Below, one piece after another: positions 16,724 to 23,835 of a stretch of DNA of 64,000 nt. The notes under the pieces were generated by a model. It was not told the origin of the DNA and ran no database searches. It was given only the letters and a program-made list of their open reading frames with translations. Source of the stretch: Colicola sp016286205 (lineage in GTDB: Bacteria; Bacteroidota; Bacteroidia; Bacteroidales; Paludibacteraceae); the NCBI GenBank assembly GCA_016286205.1, contig JAEESF010000012.1:1-64000 (forward strand). The letters run 5' to 3'. The translations under genes and the position numbers were made by a program. Position 1 is the first letter of the stretch. Each line of letters begins with the position of its first letter.

Positions 16724-19468
16724 ATGAAAAGCTTTTTGCAACAAACTGCCGCATCGCTTGTCAAGCAAATAGGTTGGGCGAATCTGAATAGGGCAACACT
16801 AGTATTGCCGACCCATCGTGCAGGAGTAACGCTCAAAGATGAGATACTGCAAATTCAGCAGGCTGAAAACCAAAAGGCCGTTTATGCGCCACGAGTAACG
16901 ACAATCAGTCAATTGTTCGATGAACTGAGTCCGTTATACGCAGAAGATGAACTAATGACGATAGTCCGTCTCTACAAACTGTATGCTCAACGTGCAGGAA
17001 GCGATGTTATGCCTTTGGATATGTTCTACGGATGGGGCAGGCAGATGCTAGCGGATTTTACGAACGTTGATGCTTCTATGCCTGCGGAAGAAGTGCCGAA
17101 TTTCTTCGACAATGCAATAGCTGCAACCAGATTGGAACAACTAGAGATCGACGACGAAGTAAGAGATCGACTGGAACAGCTTTTCAACAAGAAAGAATAC
17201 AAAGATCCTGTTTCTGCTCGCGAGCAATACAAAGCTATCTGGGCTAATCTATACGAACTATACAAGGACTTGCATGCGGAAATGCAAAGTGAGCAGAAAG
17301 GCTATCCGGGAATGCGTCAACGCAGCGTGATAGAGCAATGGGAAACCGAGCATGTGCAAGAACAAATAGCCGGTCGTACGTTTGTCTTCGTCGGGTTCAA
17401 CTATCTTTTGCCTGTTGAGCGCGAACTGATGGAACGTCTGCGTGATTCGCAGCAAGCATTGTTCTATTGGGATTATGTCGATGGCTTCCGCACAAATGAA
17501 AAAGCATTCTCTTTTGCCGTGCAGAATAGCCGGTTGCTAGGTTCAAACACTCAACCGCAACAATGGGCAGAACCGAAGGAAATAGATGTTTACTCATGTT
17601 CGTCGCGCGAGGCGCAATCTCAGTATGTGCATCAATGGTTGTTGGATAATTATACGCATGAAGGCGAGCGAGTAGGGGTTGTTATCTGCGACGAGACGAT
17701 GTTGGAACCGGTTATCTATGCTTTGCCGTCCATTACTTTGCCCAGCCAGACAGAACCAACACTTATCAACATTACCAAAGGTTTGCCGCTCCGTAATACA
17801 CAGTTGTTCGCAAAAGTAATGAACTGGTTGAACAATCGCGAGAACGGCAAGGCTGACGATATAGTTTCTCCCGAATTCATCGACAAATTAATCGATTATC
17901 TGTTCCCGAAAAAGGAAGCAACAGATACATCGGACGAATCGGATGCCCCCAAAGGCCTGGAGTGGCAAGAATTGCTAATGTTAGAATCTGATTACCAGGT
18001 CCGCAAAATCGCCAACCAAATGCGCAAACTGATTGCAGACGGATTAGGTGATATTCCTTTTACACTCAAACTGACGCGCCTATTGATGCGCCGACTGATG
18101 GAGAATGTCACTATGCCATTCCATGGCGAACCTATTAGTGATATTCAGGTTCTTGGTGTTCTTGAGACTCGTATGCTCGATTTCGATAAACTGCTACTGC
18201 TCAACGTGGAAGAAGGCGTAGTGCCGCAAAGCAAAGCGGACCTCAGTTTCATTCCATACTATCTGCGCAAGTACTATCACATGCAGACCAATGACGAGCG
18301 TGCAACGGTCTATGCATACAATTTCTTCCGTCTGCTTAGTCGCGCAGGTCAGACCACGATGCTCTTTGGTAATATTGGCGGAGCAGACAATAGCAAAGGC
18401 ATGTCGCGATTTGTCATGCAGATGATTACTTCGCCCGAAGAGTTTAAGATAAATAAATATCGATTGAACGAACCGAGCATAATAGGCAACAAGAGTCTTC
18501 TCGACGAAAACAAGCAATCGCTCATCGAGGCCAAAGGATTAGCCAATATTAAACTGTCGCCAAGTGCGCTCAATTCGTACATATCTTGTCCGTATAAATT
18601 TTATCTTGAGAAGATCAGAGGCATCCAGGAACCGGAAAAGGAGGAAAAAGAAATGCCCGCCAATGTGTTAGGTTCGCTAGTTCATAACACGATGCAAGCT
18701 ATCTATGAGGACTTGGGATGCGATAATGCTAATCCTGTTGAGATTCAGGCAGAGAAATTGGCGCAATACAAAGATGATATGAAACTGCAAGAGATGCTTG
18801 TGAAAGCATACCAGGCGCTCAACCAAGACCAGTTGAAGTATCATAAAACCAAGCATTATGTCCTAGAAGAACAATTTATGGACAATCCGAAGGTCATTCA
18901 ATATGTGAAGAACTTGATTGATAATGACCTTCGAACCATCGAGACGGAAGGATTGAAAATCTGGAAGTTAGAGCAAGATTTCTATATGAAGCTACCTGTT
19001 CCCGAAATAGGGGAGATACAGTTTGGCGGACGAATCGACCGTGTGGATCTTTGCGGTTACAAGAATGGCCATGAGCGAATCCGCATAGTGGACTATAAGA
19101 CAGGGAGTTACAAGAGTGACAAACTGAGCGTTAAGTTAGAGGATATAATGACGAATGCTAAGAAGGGTTATGTTCGTCAGACCATTATTTATTCTCACGT
19201 TCTGATGTCCACATTGGATACCTCCAAGCCCATTCAGCCTAATTTGTTTTTCTGTACGACCGATATGAATGGTAAGGAAACTGTAGTCAAGGTAGATTCG
19301 GAGGTTCAGGATTATCGCGAAATACAGGAAACGATATTCCCGAAATTGCAAGCTAAAGTCAAAGACTTGCTGCAAGATTCCGAGTTTCCGCAATGTGCAG
19401 AAGGAGAATGTGAAACATATTGCGCGTTCTACGATTTGTGTGAACGGAAGAAAAATGATAACTTCTAG
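16724..19468 (+). CDS. addB: AddB-like PD-(D/E)XK nuclease subunit with Fe-S cysteines
   Basis: A 914-residue partner of AddA. The N-terminal part is an inactivated helicase-like fold (VLPTHRAGVTLKDEI). The C-terminal third carries the RecB-type nuclease core: SALNSYISCPYKFYLEKI, an ANVLGSLVHNTM helix and IRIVDYKTGSYK with the active-site Asp and Lys. A cysteine in ISCPYKF pairs with the terminal CETYC-x5-C cluster, the arrangement expected for the 4Fe-4S staple of AddB. Its TAG stop overlaps the stop of convergent mtaB within the palindrome CTAG (19465-19468). Confidence 0.88.
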   Translation: MKSFLQQTAASLVKQIGWANLNRATLVLPTHRAGVTLKDEILQIQQAENQKAVYAPRVTTISQLFDELSPLYAEDELMTIVRLYKLYAQRAGSDVMPLDMFYGWGRQMLADFTNVDASMPAEEVPNFFDNAIAATRLEQLEIDDEVRDRLEQLFNKKEYKDPVSAREQYKAIWANLYELYKDLHAEMQSEQKGYPGMRQRSVIEQWETEHVQEQIAGRTFVFVGFNYLLPVERELMERLRDSQQALFYWDYVDGFRTNEKAFSFAVQNSRLLGSNTQPQQWAEPKEIDVYSCSSREAQSQYVHQWLLDNYTHEGERVGVVICDETMLEPVIYALPSITLPSQTEPTLINITKGLPLRNTQLFAKVMNWLNNRENGKADDIVSPEFIDKLIDYLFPKKEATDTSDESDAPKGLEWQELLMLESDYQVRKIANQMRKLIADGLGDIPFTLKLTRLLMRRLMENVTMPFHGEPISDIQVLGVLETRMLDFDKLLLLNVEEGVVPQSKADLSFIPYYLRKYYHMQTNDERATVYAYNFFRLLSRAGQTTMLFGNIGGADNSKGMSRFVMQMITSPEEFKINKYRLNEPSIIGNKSLLDENKQSLIEAKGLANIKLSPSALNSYISCPYKFYLEKIRGIQEPEKEEKEMPANVLGSLVHNTMQAIYEDLGCDNANPVEIQAEKLAQYKDDMKLQEMLVKAYQALNQDQLKYHKTKHYVLEEQFMDNPKVIQYVKNLIDNDLRTIETEGLKIWKLEQDFYMKLPVPEIGEIQFGGRIDRVDLCGYKNGHERIRIVDYKTGSYKSDKLSVKLEDIMTNAKKGYVRQTIIYSHVLMSTLDTSKPIQPNLFFCTTDMNGKETVVKVDSEVQDYREIQETIFPKLQAKVKDLLQDSEFPQCAEGECETYCAFYDLCERKKNDNF

Positions 19469-20802
19469 AATCGAATTGTTATCTGCTCAAAGGTATTGAT
19501 TTTCGCCTTGTCGTACGGACATGATACTTTGATGTAGTTTTCGGTAAATCCGTACATCAGCGGTCTTTCGTCTTTTACCGGTGTGCTCGGAAGCACCTTT
19601 TGACTTTCTACTTTTTTCCCTTCCCATAGCACGATTGCTTGTTCGCCTTCATGCTCTCGGTAGAAAGTCTCTGTTTTTCTGGCACTTATGGCATGTAGTT
19701 GTTTACTGCGCCGTTCGCGTTCTTTCTGCGGAACGACATACAGATCCATTTCTAGCATACGTGTATTGGCGCGTTCGGAATAAGTGAAGACGTGCAGTTG
19801 TGATACGGGCAATTGTTCGATGAAATCGACATAATCTGCCCAACATTCATCGGTTTCGCCACGCACACCAACCATACAATCAACGCCGATAAAGGCATTG
19901 GGCATAACGGATTTGATATGCGCCACGCGTTCGGCAAATAGTTCACGCGTATAGCGACGCCCCATAATTCTCAGCACGGCATTGCTTCCAGACTGCAAAG
20001 GAATGTGAAAATGCGGCGCGAAATGGCGGCTATTGGCCACAAAATCAATGATTTCATCGGACAAAAGGTTCGGCTCGCAACTACTGATTCGGATGCGATA
20101 GTCGGTTAGTGGGTTAGGGGTGAGTGAGTCTAATGCGCGCAGCAAATCGATGAAACGCTCGTTGGTGCTACGTCCGAAATCGCCGATGTTTACGCCCGAG
20201 AGAATAATCTCTTTGGCTCCTCCGCGCAGCGCTTCTTCAGCCTGGGAGACTATCGTTGAAATCGAAGGATTACGGCTCTTGCCGCGAGCGAGTGGGATAG
20301 TGCAATAACTGCAAAAATAGTTGCAACCGTCTTGCACTTTCAGAAAACAGCGTGTGCGGTCATCGCGGCTGTACGCTCCGTGAAACTCATCTACTTCGCG
20401 GATAGGCGACATCTGTACTTTTGCCTCTCGCCTTTCGCCTTTCGACTCTTGACTTTTGACTCTTGACTCAATTTGCTCGATGAAAGAGGGCAAATTAAAT
20501 TTCTCTTTTTGTCCGAGGACATAGTCAACTCCCTCAATATGTGCGATTTCATCGGGTTTCAGCTGTGCGTAGCAGCCTGTGACGATGAGTATGGCATTCG
20601 GATTCTGGCGGCGAATACGATGAATCATCTGCCGATCTTTACGATCGGCGGCATCGGTTACGGTGCAAGTGTTAATGACGCACAAGTCAGCTTGTTCGCC
20701 TTTTTTAGCCCGCTCATGCCCACGTTCGAGCAATGCCTTGCCGAGACTACTACTCTCTGCAAAATTGAGCTTGCATCCTAATGTCGTAAACGCAATTTTC
20801 AT
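19465..20802 (-). CDS. mtaB: tRNA threonylcarbamoyladenosine methylthiotransferase MtaB
   Basis: A 445-residue radical-SAM methylthiotransferase that modifies t6A37 of tRNA to ms2t6A. The N-terminal cluster cysteines are C10, C46 (in NTCTVT) and C77; the radical-SAM motif is CNYFCSYC (C160, C164, C167); a TRAM-like tail follows. The N-terminus MKIAFTTLGCKLN fits MtaB rather than MiaB. Two stretches of 7-nt-period repeat sequence lie inside the gene (residues about 112-128 and 224-233). The first is in the linker between the two iron-sulfur domains, where an insert is tolerable. Confidence 0.93.
   Translation of the reverse strand: MKIAFTTLGCKLNFAESSSLGKALLERGHERAKKGEQADLCVINTCTVTDAADRKDRQMIHRIRRQNPNAILIVTGCYAQLKPDEIAHIEGVDYVLGQKEKFNLPSFIEQIESRVKSQESKGERREAKVQMSPIREVDEFHGAYSRDDRTRCFLKVQDGCNYFCSYCTIPLARGKSRNPSISTIVSQAEEALRGGAKEIILSGVNIGDFGRSTNERFIDLLRALDSLTPNPLTDYRIRISSCEPNLLSDEIIDFVANSRHFAPHFHIPLQSGSNAVLRIMGRRYTRELFAERVAHIKSVMPNAFIGVDCMVGVRGETDECWADYVDFIEQLPVSQLHVFTYSERANTRMLEMDLYVVPQKERERRSKQLHAISARKTETFYREHEGEQAIVLWEGKKVESQKVLPSTPVKDERPLMYGFTENYIKVSCPYDKAKINTFEQITIRF
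20104..20131. repeat. Four 7-nt repeat units inside mtaB
   Basis: On the plus strand GGTTAGT, GGGTTAG, GGGTGAG, TGAGTCT run head to tail. On the coding strand they encode the SLTPNPLTDY region, residues about 224-233 of MtaB. Confidence 0.55.
20421..20469. repeat. Seven 7-nt repeat units inside mtaB
   Basis: Plus-strand units are TTGCCTC, TCGCCTT, TCGCCTT, TCGACTC, TTGACTT, TTGACTC and TTGACTC, exactly 49 nt. They encode the charged linker ESRVKSQESKGERREAKV of MtaB. Confidence 0.85.
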
Positions 20803-20810
20803 TTCGAGTG

Positions 20811-20842
20811 CAAAAGTACTACATTTTTACGAAATATGCAAA
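20811..20842 (-). promoter_or_regulatory. Promoter of mtaB
   Basis: TTTG (20839-20842), 20-nt spacer, TACTTTTG (20811-20818) on the minus strand. Only about 5 nt would separate the RNA start from the ATG at 20802, an almost leaderless transcript. Confidence 0.75.
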
Positions 20843-20865
20843 TATATGTAGATTTTTTTGAGTGG

Positions 20866-21300
20866 CTATTGATTTAGCAGGCTATTGTAGATGATGGCAC
20901 GGACGAAGCAGTTGAAGATAGCATACTTCTTGCGTTCTCCGTTGGTATCCGTTGGCGCCATTGGATCCGGAAGGCCATTGACTTGTTGTTTGAAACGCTC
21001 AGCATAATCTTCGTACAAAGCCTTTTGTTCCGGAGTAGCCGTGTTGGTTTTTATGGCTCTGAGAAGAATGGTGGTTTGGCGAGAAGCTTCGCCAAAAGAG
21101 GTTTGGTGAGCGAGCTCTGCTCCTTGAGAAGGCTTGAGATTGAAATCGCGCGGAGATCTAACGATGTAAGCCTCTACACGTCCTACTCGGGTCATGTCGC
21201 CATTAGGCGCAAAGAAATGTTTCTGGCGTTGCACAATACCGTTTTTGCTGAAGGCACCAGTGACTTGTTCGATGCCAGGAGTGTACTTGATTTTTGCCAT
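20866..21300 (-). CDS. Conserved-looking hypothetical protein
   Basis: A 144-residue soluble protein with no signal peptide or membrane segment. It begins MAKIKYTPGIEQVTGAFSK, has basic patches (QRQKHFF, RVGRVEAYIVRSPRDF), a helical middle (SRQTTILLRAIKTNTATPEQKALYEDYAERFKQQ broken here only for description) and ends in a hydrophobic helix FVRAIIYNSLLNQ. I do not recognise the family. A consensus promoter lies about 170 bp upstream, so the mRNA has a long leader holding the 11-nt repeat array. Coding is supported by promoter, length and amino-acid balance. Confidence 0.72.
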   Translation of the reverse strand: MAKIKYTPGIEQVTGAFSKNGIVQRQKHFFAPNGDMTRVGRVEAYIVRSPRDFNLKPSQGAELAHQTSFGEASRQTTILLRAIKTNTATPEQKALYEDYAERFKQQVNGLPDPMAPTDTNGERKKYAIFNCFVRAIIYNSLLNQ

Positions 21301-21405
21301 AGTTTATATATTTTTTGTTTTTCAATTTTCCTACAGATTACTATAATCCAGATCTATTTATTTCCTATTTATATCATGCCTATTGCTTATGTATCGCATA
21401 GGAAT

Positions 21406-21449
21406 CACCTACTTATAGCCTACTTATCACCTACTTATCACCTACTTAC
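21406..21449. repeat. Four tandem 11-nt repeats in a gene leader
   Basis: Units CACCTACTTAT, AGCCTACTTAT, CACCTACTTAT and CACCTACTTAC, contiguous. Two more degraded 11-nt units can be read at 21352-21373. In the minus-strand mRNA the unit is ATAAGTAGGTG. Confidence 0.9.
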
Positions 21450-21469
21450 ATATGGTGGCAAATATGGTG

Positions 21470-21501
21470 CAAAAGTAGTGTAAAAAAATGAGATGTGCAA
21501 A
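21470..21501 (-). promoter_or_regulatory. Promoter of the 20866-21300 gene
   Basis: TTTG (21498-21501), 20-nt spacer, TACTTTTG (21470-21477) on the minus strand; the predicted leader is about 166 nt. Confidence 0.8.
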
Positions 21502-21574
21502 TTATTTGTTAAAAATAGTATAGAAAGTGCAGTTTTTCTGCATTTTGTGTGCGTATTTGAACATAATGTAGCAT

Positions 21575-21604
21575 AAATAAGCGGCCATTTTGAGCCGCTT
21601 ATTT
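21575..21604 (-). terminator. Hairpin, probable terminator of the lipoprotein operon
   Basis: AAATAAGCGGC (21575-21585), 8-nt loop, GCCGCTTATTT (21594-21604): a perfect 11-bp stem. The T-rich arm serves as a weak U tract in either direction. It lies between two minus-strand units, so it most likely ends the one at 21685-23073. Confidence 0.55.
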
Positions 21605-21665
21605 ATAAAATCTACAACTTAAGAAGTAAAATCGTTGGACTATCTTAAGAGTTTGTGAGATCAAT

Positions 21666-21685
21666 ACTCAAATTACCATTTGAGT
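21666..21685. other. Perfect 8-bp hairpin at the stop codon of the 95-residue ORF
   Basis: ACTCAAAT, TACC, ATTTGAGT: the stem touches the last base of the ORF ending at 21685 and has no following T tract. It may protect the mRNA 3' end. Confidence 0.4.
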
Positions 21686-21972
21686 CAATAAAAACAATAT
21701 GGTATATTGTACTTATTAGCGTTTCTAAGAATATCAAGTGGAAATGCCCCTCCAGATATACAAGTTCGTAAGTCTTTATCTCGGCCTATATCTTCATGCC
21801 AGATAAAAAGAAAATAATGCTCTTTGGCACTGGGTAAACTTTTTTCTCGATCCCTATATATGCGGAAGACACCATTATTCCTAAAGGATTCATTTACATC
21901 TTGAGGTTCAAATCGAACGCAATGGTCATATTTTTGATAGACAATCTTGTCATTAATAATTCTGTAAGGCAT
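21685..21972 (-). CDS. Small hypothetical protein
   Basis: A 95-residue soluble protein, 18 nt downstream of the BACON-FISUMP lipoprotein and on the same strand, so probably its operon partner. It is rich in Asp, Arg, Tyr and Phe (e.g. DKIVYQKYDHCVRFEPQD, HYFLFIWHEDIGRD) with no signal peptide. I recognise no family. Coding support is limited to position, balanced composition and a hairpin after the stop; it might be spurious. Confidence 0.45.
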   Translation of the reverse strand: MPYRIINDKIVYQKYDHCVRFEPQDVNESFRNNGVFRIYRDREKSLPSAKEHYFLFIWHEDIGRDKDLRTCISGGAFPLDILRNANKYNIPYCFY

Positions 21973-21990
21973 AATTTTACGTGTTAAGAT

Positions 21991-23073
21991 TTATTGTATT
22001 TCCTTTACTAAACGCACAGACAACCCTATCTCTCGAGATGATTCTCCAACAGAAGCATGTCCATCGTAAAATGTAAAGCACAAAGAATTAGGATTATTAG
22101 GATGTGAAGAGGACCAATACTTTCCTCTCACTGTCACGTAATAAATTCCATCGTTACTCAAAGTTACTTTTCCTTGACGATATCCAGCGGCTGGCAAAAA
22201 GACAGCCCCTTTTTTTTGTAACTCAAGCCAATCTGTTGCAGATAAGTATCTGTTTGTTGTATAGCTGTCTCTGCCTGTAGAACGGGGAGTCCAGGTTGGA
22301 TTGCCCGATGGCACCCAGTCATCTGGAAAAAATATGTAACCATTCACCCCACAAATGCTTGCTGTCCCGCAAAGATTGGCTGCATTAGCTCGTCTATCGA
22401 ATAAGTAGTCCCATTCGGCATAAGTGAGAGTTCTCCATAGATTAGCCTCATTCCCGCCATTACTAATCTTATTCGCTCCCCAGTCAGTAAAACTTAAGCC
22501 ATAATCACCTGAAGTTCCCGTTTTCGTTGGATTATTTCCAGTTCCCCAACCAAAAAGATCTATCCAACCATTATAAGATGCGGATATTTTTGAATTATCA
22601 TGACCAATAAAATCATATTGGTTATCTGCGAATCTCCATGTATATGTGTTGGCTTGATATTGTAGGTTGCCTTGTGAAAAATGCACTTTCTTTGAAGCAC
22701 TAACAGAGAAAACTCCGCATAATTCCCCCTCGGACATAACATTTCCACTATCTCGATCTCCTCTATGAATAGTTAACATTGCAGCCCCTTCTCCGTTGCT
22801 AAATAGAACATGCGCATCCCCTATTTCCCCTGAGTCAATTTTAATAGTCACAAAGGCATCTCCCTGAGCACTATTAGGCAAGAGTGTTATCCAAGCCTGG
22901 TCTGTAGTACCAGTCCATACTTTTTGAGATTTGATGGTTACTACAGATTCTCCCCCATCGGCACCGATTTTCAAAATATTGGGTTCGCATGTAATTGAGG
23001 ATCTTTGATTTATAGCGTTTTCACACGCATATAGAGCACAGAGTGTTAATGCTAAAATAATTATTTTTTTCAT
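21991..23073 (-). CDS. Lipoprotein with BACON domain and FISUMP-type domain
   Basis: A 360-residue lipoprotein with lipobox LYAC (Cys about 17). Residues about 28-105 (ITCEPNILKIGADGG, WITLLPNSAQGDA, VLFSNGEGAAMLTI) read as a BACON beta-sandwich, a module often found at the N-terminus of Bacteroidota surface proteins. Residues about 115-358 form a FISUMP-type, C-type-lectin-like domain: VHFSQGNLQY, GWIDLFGWGTGNNP, LPAAGYR, YWSSS and a terminal SVRLV. It is likely surface-exposed and a binding protein. The closest paralog is the gene at 63039-63842, which lacks BACON. The long structured leader is described separately. Confidence 0.82.
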   Translation of the reverse strand: MKKIIILALTLCALYACENAINQRSSITCEPNILKIGADGGESVVTIKSQKVWTGTTDQAWITLLPNSAQGDAFVTIKIDSGEIGDAHVLFSNGEGAAMLTIHRGDRDSGNVMSEGELCGVFSVSASKKVHFSQGNLQYQANTYTWRFADNQYDFIGHDNSKISASYNGWIDLFGWGTGNNPTKTGTSGDYGLSFTDWGANKISNGGNEANLWRTLTYAEWDYLFDRRANAANLCGTASICGVNGYIFFPDDWVPSGNPTWTPRSTGRDSYTTNRYLSATDWLELQKKGAVFLPAAGYRQGKVTLSNDGIYYVTVRGKYWSSSHPNNPNSLCFTFYDGHASVGESSREIGLSVRLVKEIQ

Positions 23074-23141
23074 AATATAGATTTGTTGTATTCCCCTCTT
23101 ACACCTTCAGGGATTGGTACACACAAAAAGCGCAGGCTAAG

Positions 23142-23277
23142 TGCTATTGGTTCGTTCGGGCTACCACACCCTTAGTGTCCAATACGCAGAAAGCCCACGC
23201 GATGCGTGAGCGTTTCGCAATATTCTCGGAACACTAAATTCAAATGTGGTAGATTGAACGAATCCTCAAATATAGCA
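23142..23277 (-). ncRNA. Rod-shaped structured RNA element (leader or small RNA)
   Basis: Nested inverted repeats fold the minus-strand transcript into one rod. The pairings are 23272-23277 with 23142-23147 (6 bp), 23256-23262 with 23151-23157 (7 bp), 23245-23252 with 23161-23168 (8 bp), 23231-23238 with 23171-23178 (8 pairs), 23220-23224 with 23181-23185 (5 pairs), 23213-23216 with 23189-23192 (4 bp) and a terminal hairpin 23204-23211 with 23193-23200 (8 pairs, 3-nt loop). Three pairs are G-U on the minus strand but would be A-C mismatches on the plus strand. It lies between a consensus promoter and the lipoprotein ATG. I cannot tell a cis leader from an independent small RNA. Confidence 0.65.
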
Positions 23278-23326
23278 AACGCTAAATTTTAATATGTCTA
23301 AAACGAGACGAATCTCATTTCGGCTG

Positions 23327-23358
23327 CAAAATTACGAAGAAATTTTTATATATGCAAA
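23327..23358 (-). promoter_or_regulatory. Promoter of the BACON-FISUMP lipoprotein and its structured leader
   Basis: TTTG (23355-23358), 20-nt spacer, TAATTTTG (23327-23334) on the minus strand; the RNA start is expected near 23323. Confidence 0.8.
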
Positions 23359-23384
23359 TAAATGGTTGCTTTTTCGGCACAATA

Positions 23385-23416
23385 TTTGCACATGTCAAAA
23401 AAAAGCAGTACTTTTG
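23385..23416 (+). promoter_or_regulatory. Promoter of the DUF6150-type gene
   Basis: TTTG (23385-23388), 20-nt spacer, TACTTTTG (23409-23416); the leader to the ATG at 23458 is about 38 nt. Confidence 0.8.
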
Positions 23417-23457
23417 CGCTCGCAAAAGTTATTTCAAACCAAATAACGAGAGAAATT

Positions 23458-23808
23458 ATGAAAAATCGAATCATCCTTTTGGCGCTATTTTTGATAGCTG
23501 CTATGACCGGAAATGCGCAGAAAGTGTATTCCGTAAGCCATGAGTATCAGGCTAAAGTCAAAGTGTATGTCGTAGATCATGAGTATCAGGCTGACCTATT
23601 GGTATATAAAGAGGATCATGACTATCAGGCCAAAGGCAACGAAGGCAAGTGGTATTTTACAGACCATGAGTATCAGGCTGATGTCACGGTCTATTTTGTA
23701 GATCATGAGTATCAAGCTGACCTGAAAATCTATTTTGTGAGCCATGAGTATCAAGCAGGTTGGAGATCGAGAGAAAAGATGCATCTGATGTATGGTAACA
23801 GGCGATAA
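23458..23808 (+). CDS. Secreted EYQA-repeat protein (DUF6150-type)
   Basis: A 116-residue protein from the ATG at 23458; the longer ORF start at 23362 would run through the promoter. A signal peptide (MKNRIILLALFLIAAMTGNA) is followed by six copies of a 13-16 residue unit centred on (S/D)H(E/D)YQA(K/D/G), usually preceded by VYxV. The third spacer is longer and carries NEGKWYF. The layout matches what I remember of DUF6150. The function is unknown; a short secreted beta-repeat or amyloid-like or metal-binding role (regular His-Glu-Tyr) could be imagined but is not supported by more than pattern. Confidence 0.85.
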   Translation: MKNRIILLALFLIAAMTGNAQKVYSVSHEYQAKVKVYVVDHEYQADLLVYKEDHDYQAKGNEGKWYFTDHEYQADVTVYFVDHEYQADLKIYFVSHEYQAGWRSREKMHLMYGNRR

Positions 23809-23835
23809 ACAGACATATTTAACCCAATCGATAGT

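Larger units (their letters stand above)
21301..21684. other. Non-coding gap with leader repeat array, promoter and two hairpins
   Basis: This gap contains, in order, the leader of the 20866-21300 gene with four 11-nt repeats (21406-21449), its promoter (21470-21501), a hairpin at 21575-21604 and a second perfect hairpin at 21666-21685. I see no coding sequence in the gap. Confidence 0.7.
23074..23457. other. Non-coding divergent region with structured leader and two promoters
   Basis: This gap holds the roughly 250-nt leader of the BACON-FISUMP gene, with its rod-like fold (23142-23277) and a small GAGA-TTCG-TCTC hairpin near the predicted RNA start. It also holds back-to-back promoters (23327-23358 minus, 23385-23416 plus) and the leader of the DUF6150 gene. 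Confidence 0.75.

Noticed and set aside
21406..21449. Possible CRISPR array
   Set aside because: Units are 11 nt and contiguous with no spacers, and no cas gene is present.
21991..23073. Diversity-generating retroelement
   Set aside because: The lectin-like domain type fits, but no reverse transcriptase, template repeat or accessory gene lies in the window.
23142..23277. 6S RNA, tmRNA or riboswitch identity for the rod structure
   Set aside because: No large central bubble, no tRNA-like ends or tag reading frame, and no riboswitch core that I recognise; kept as an unassigned structured element.
23458..23808. Regular DNA repeats as a CRISPR or mobile array
   Set aside because: The periodicity follows codons of the HEYQA protein repeat and the spacers are coding.
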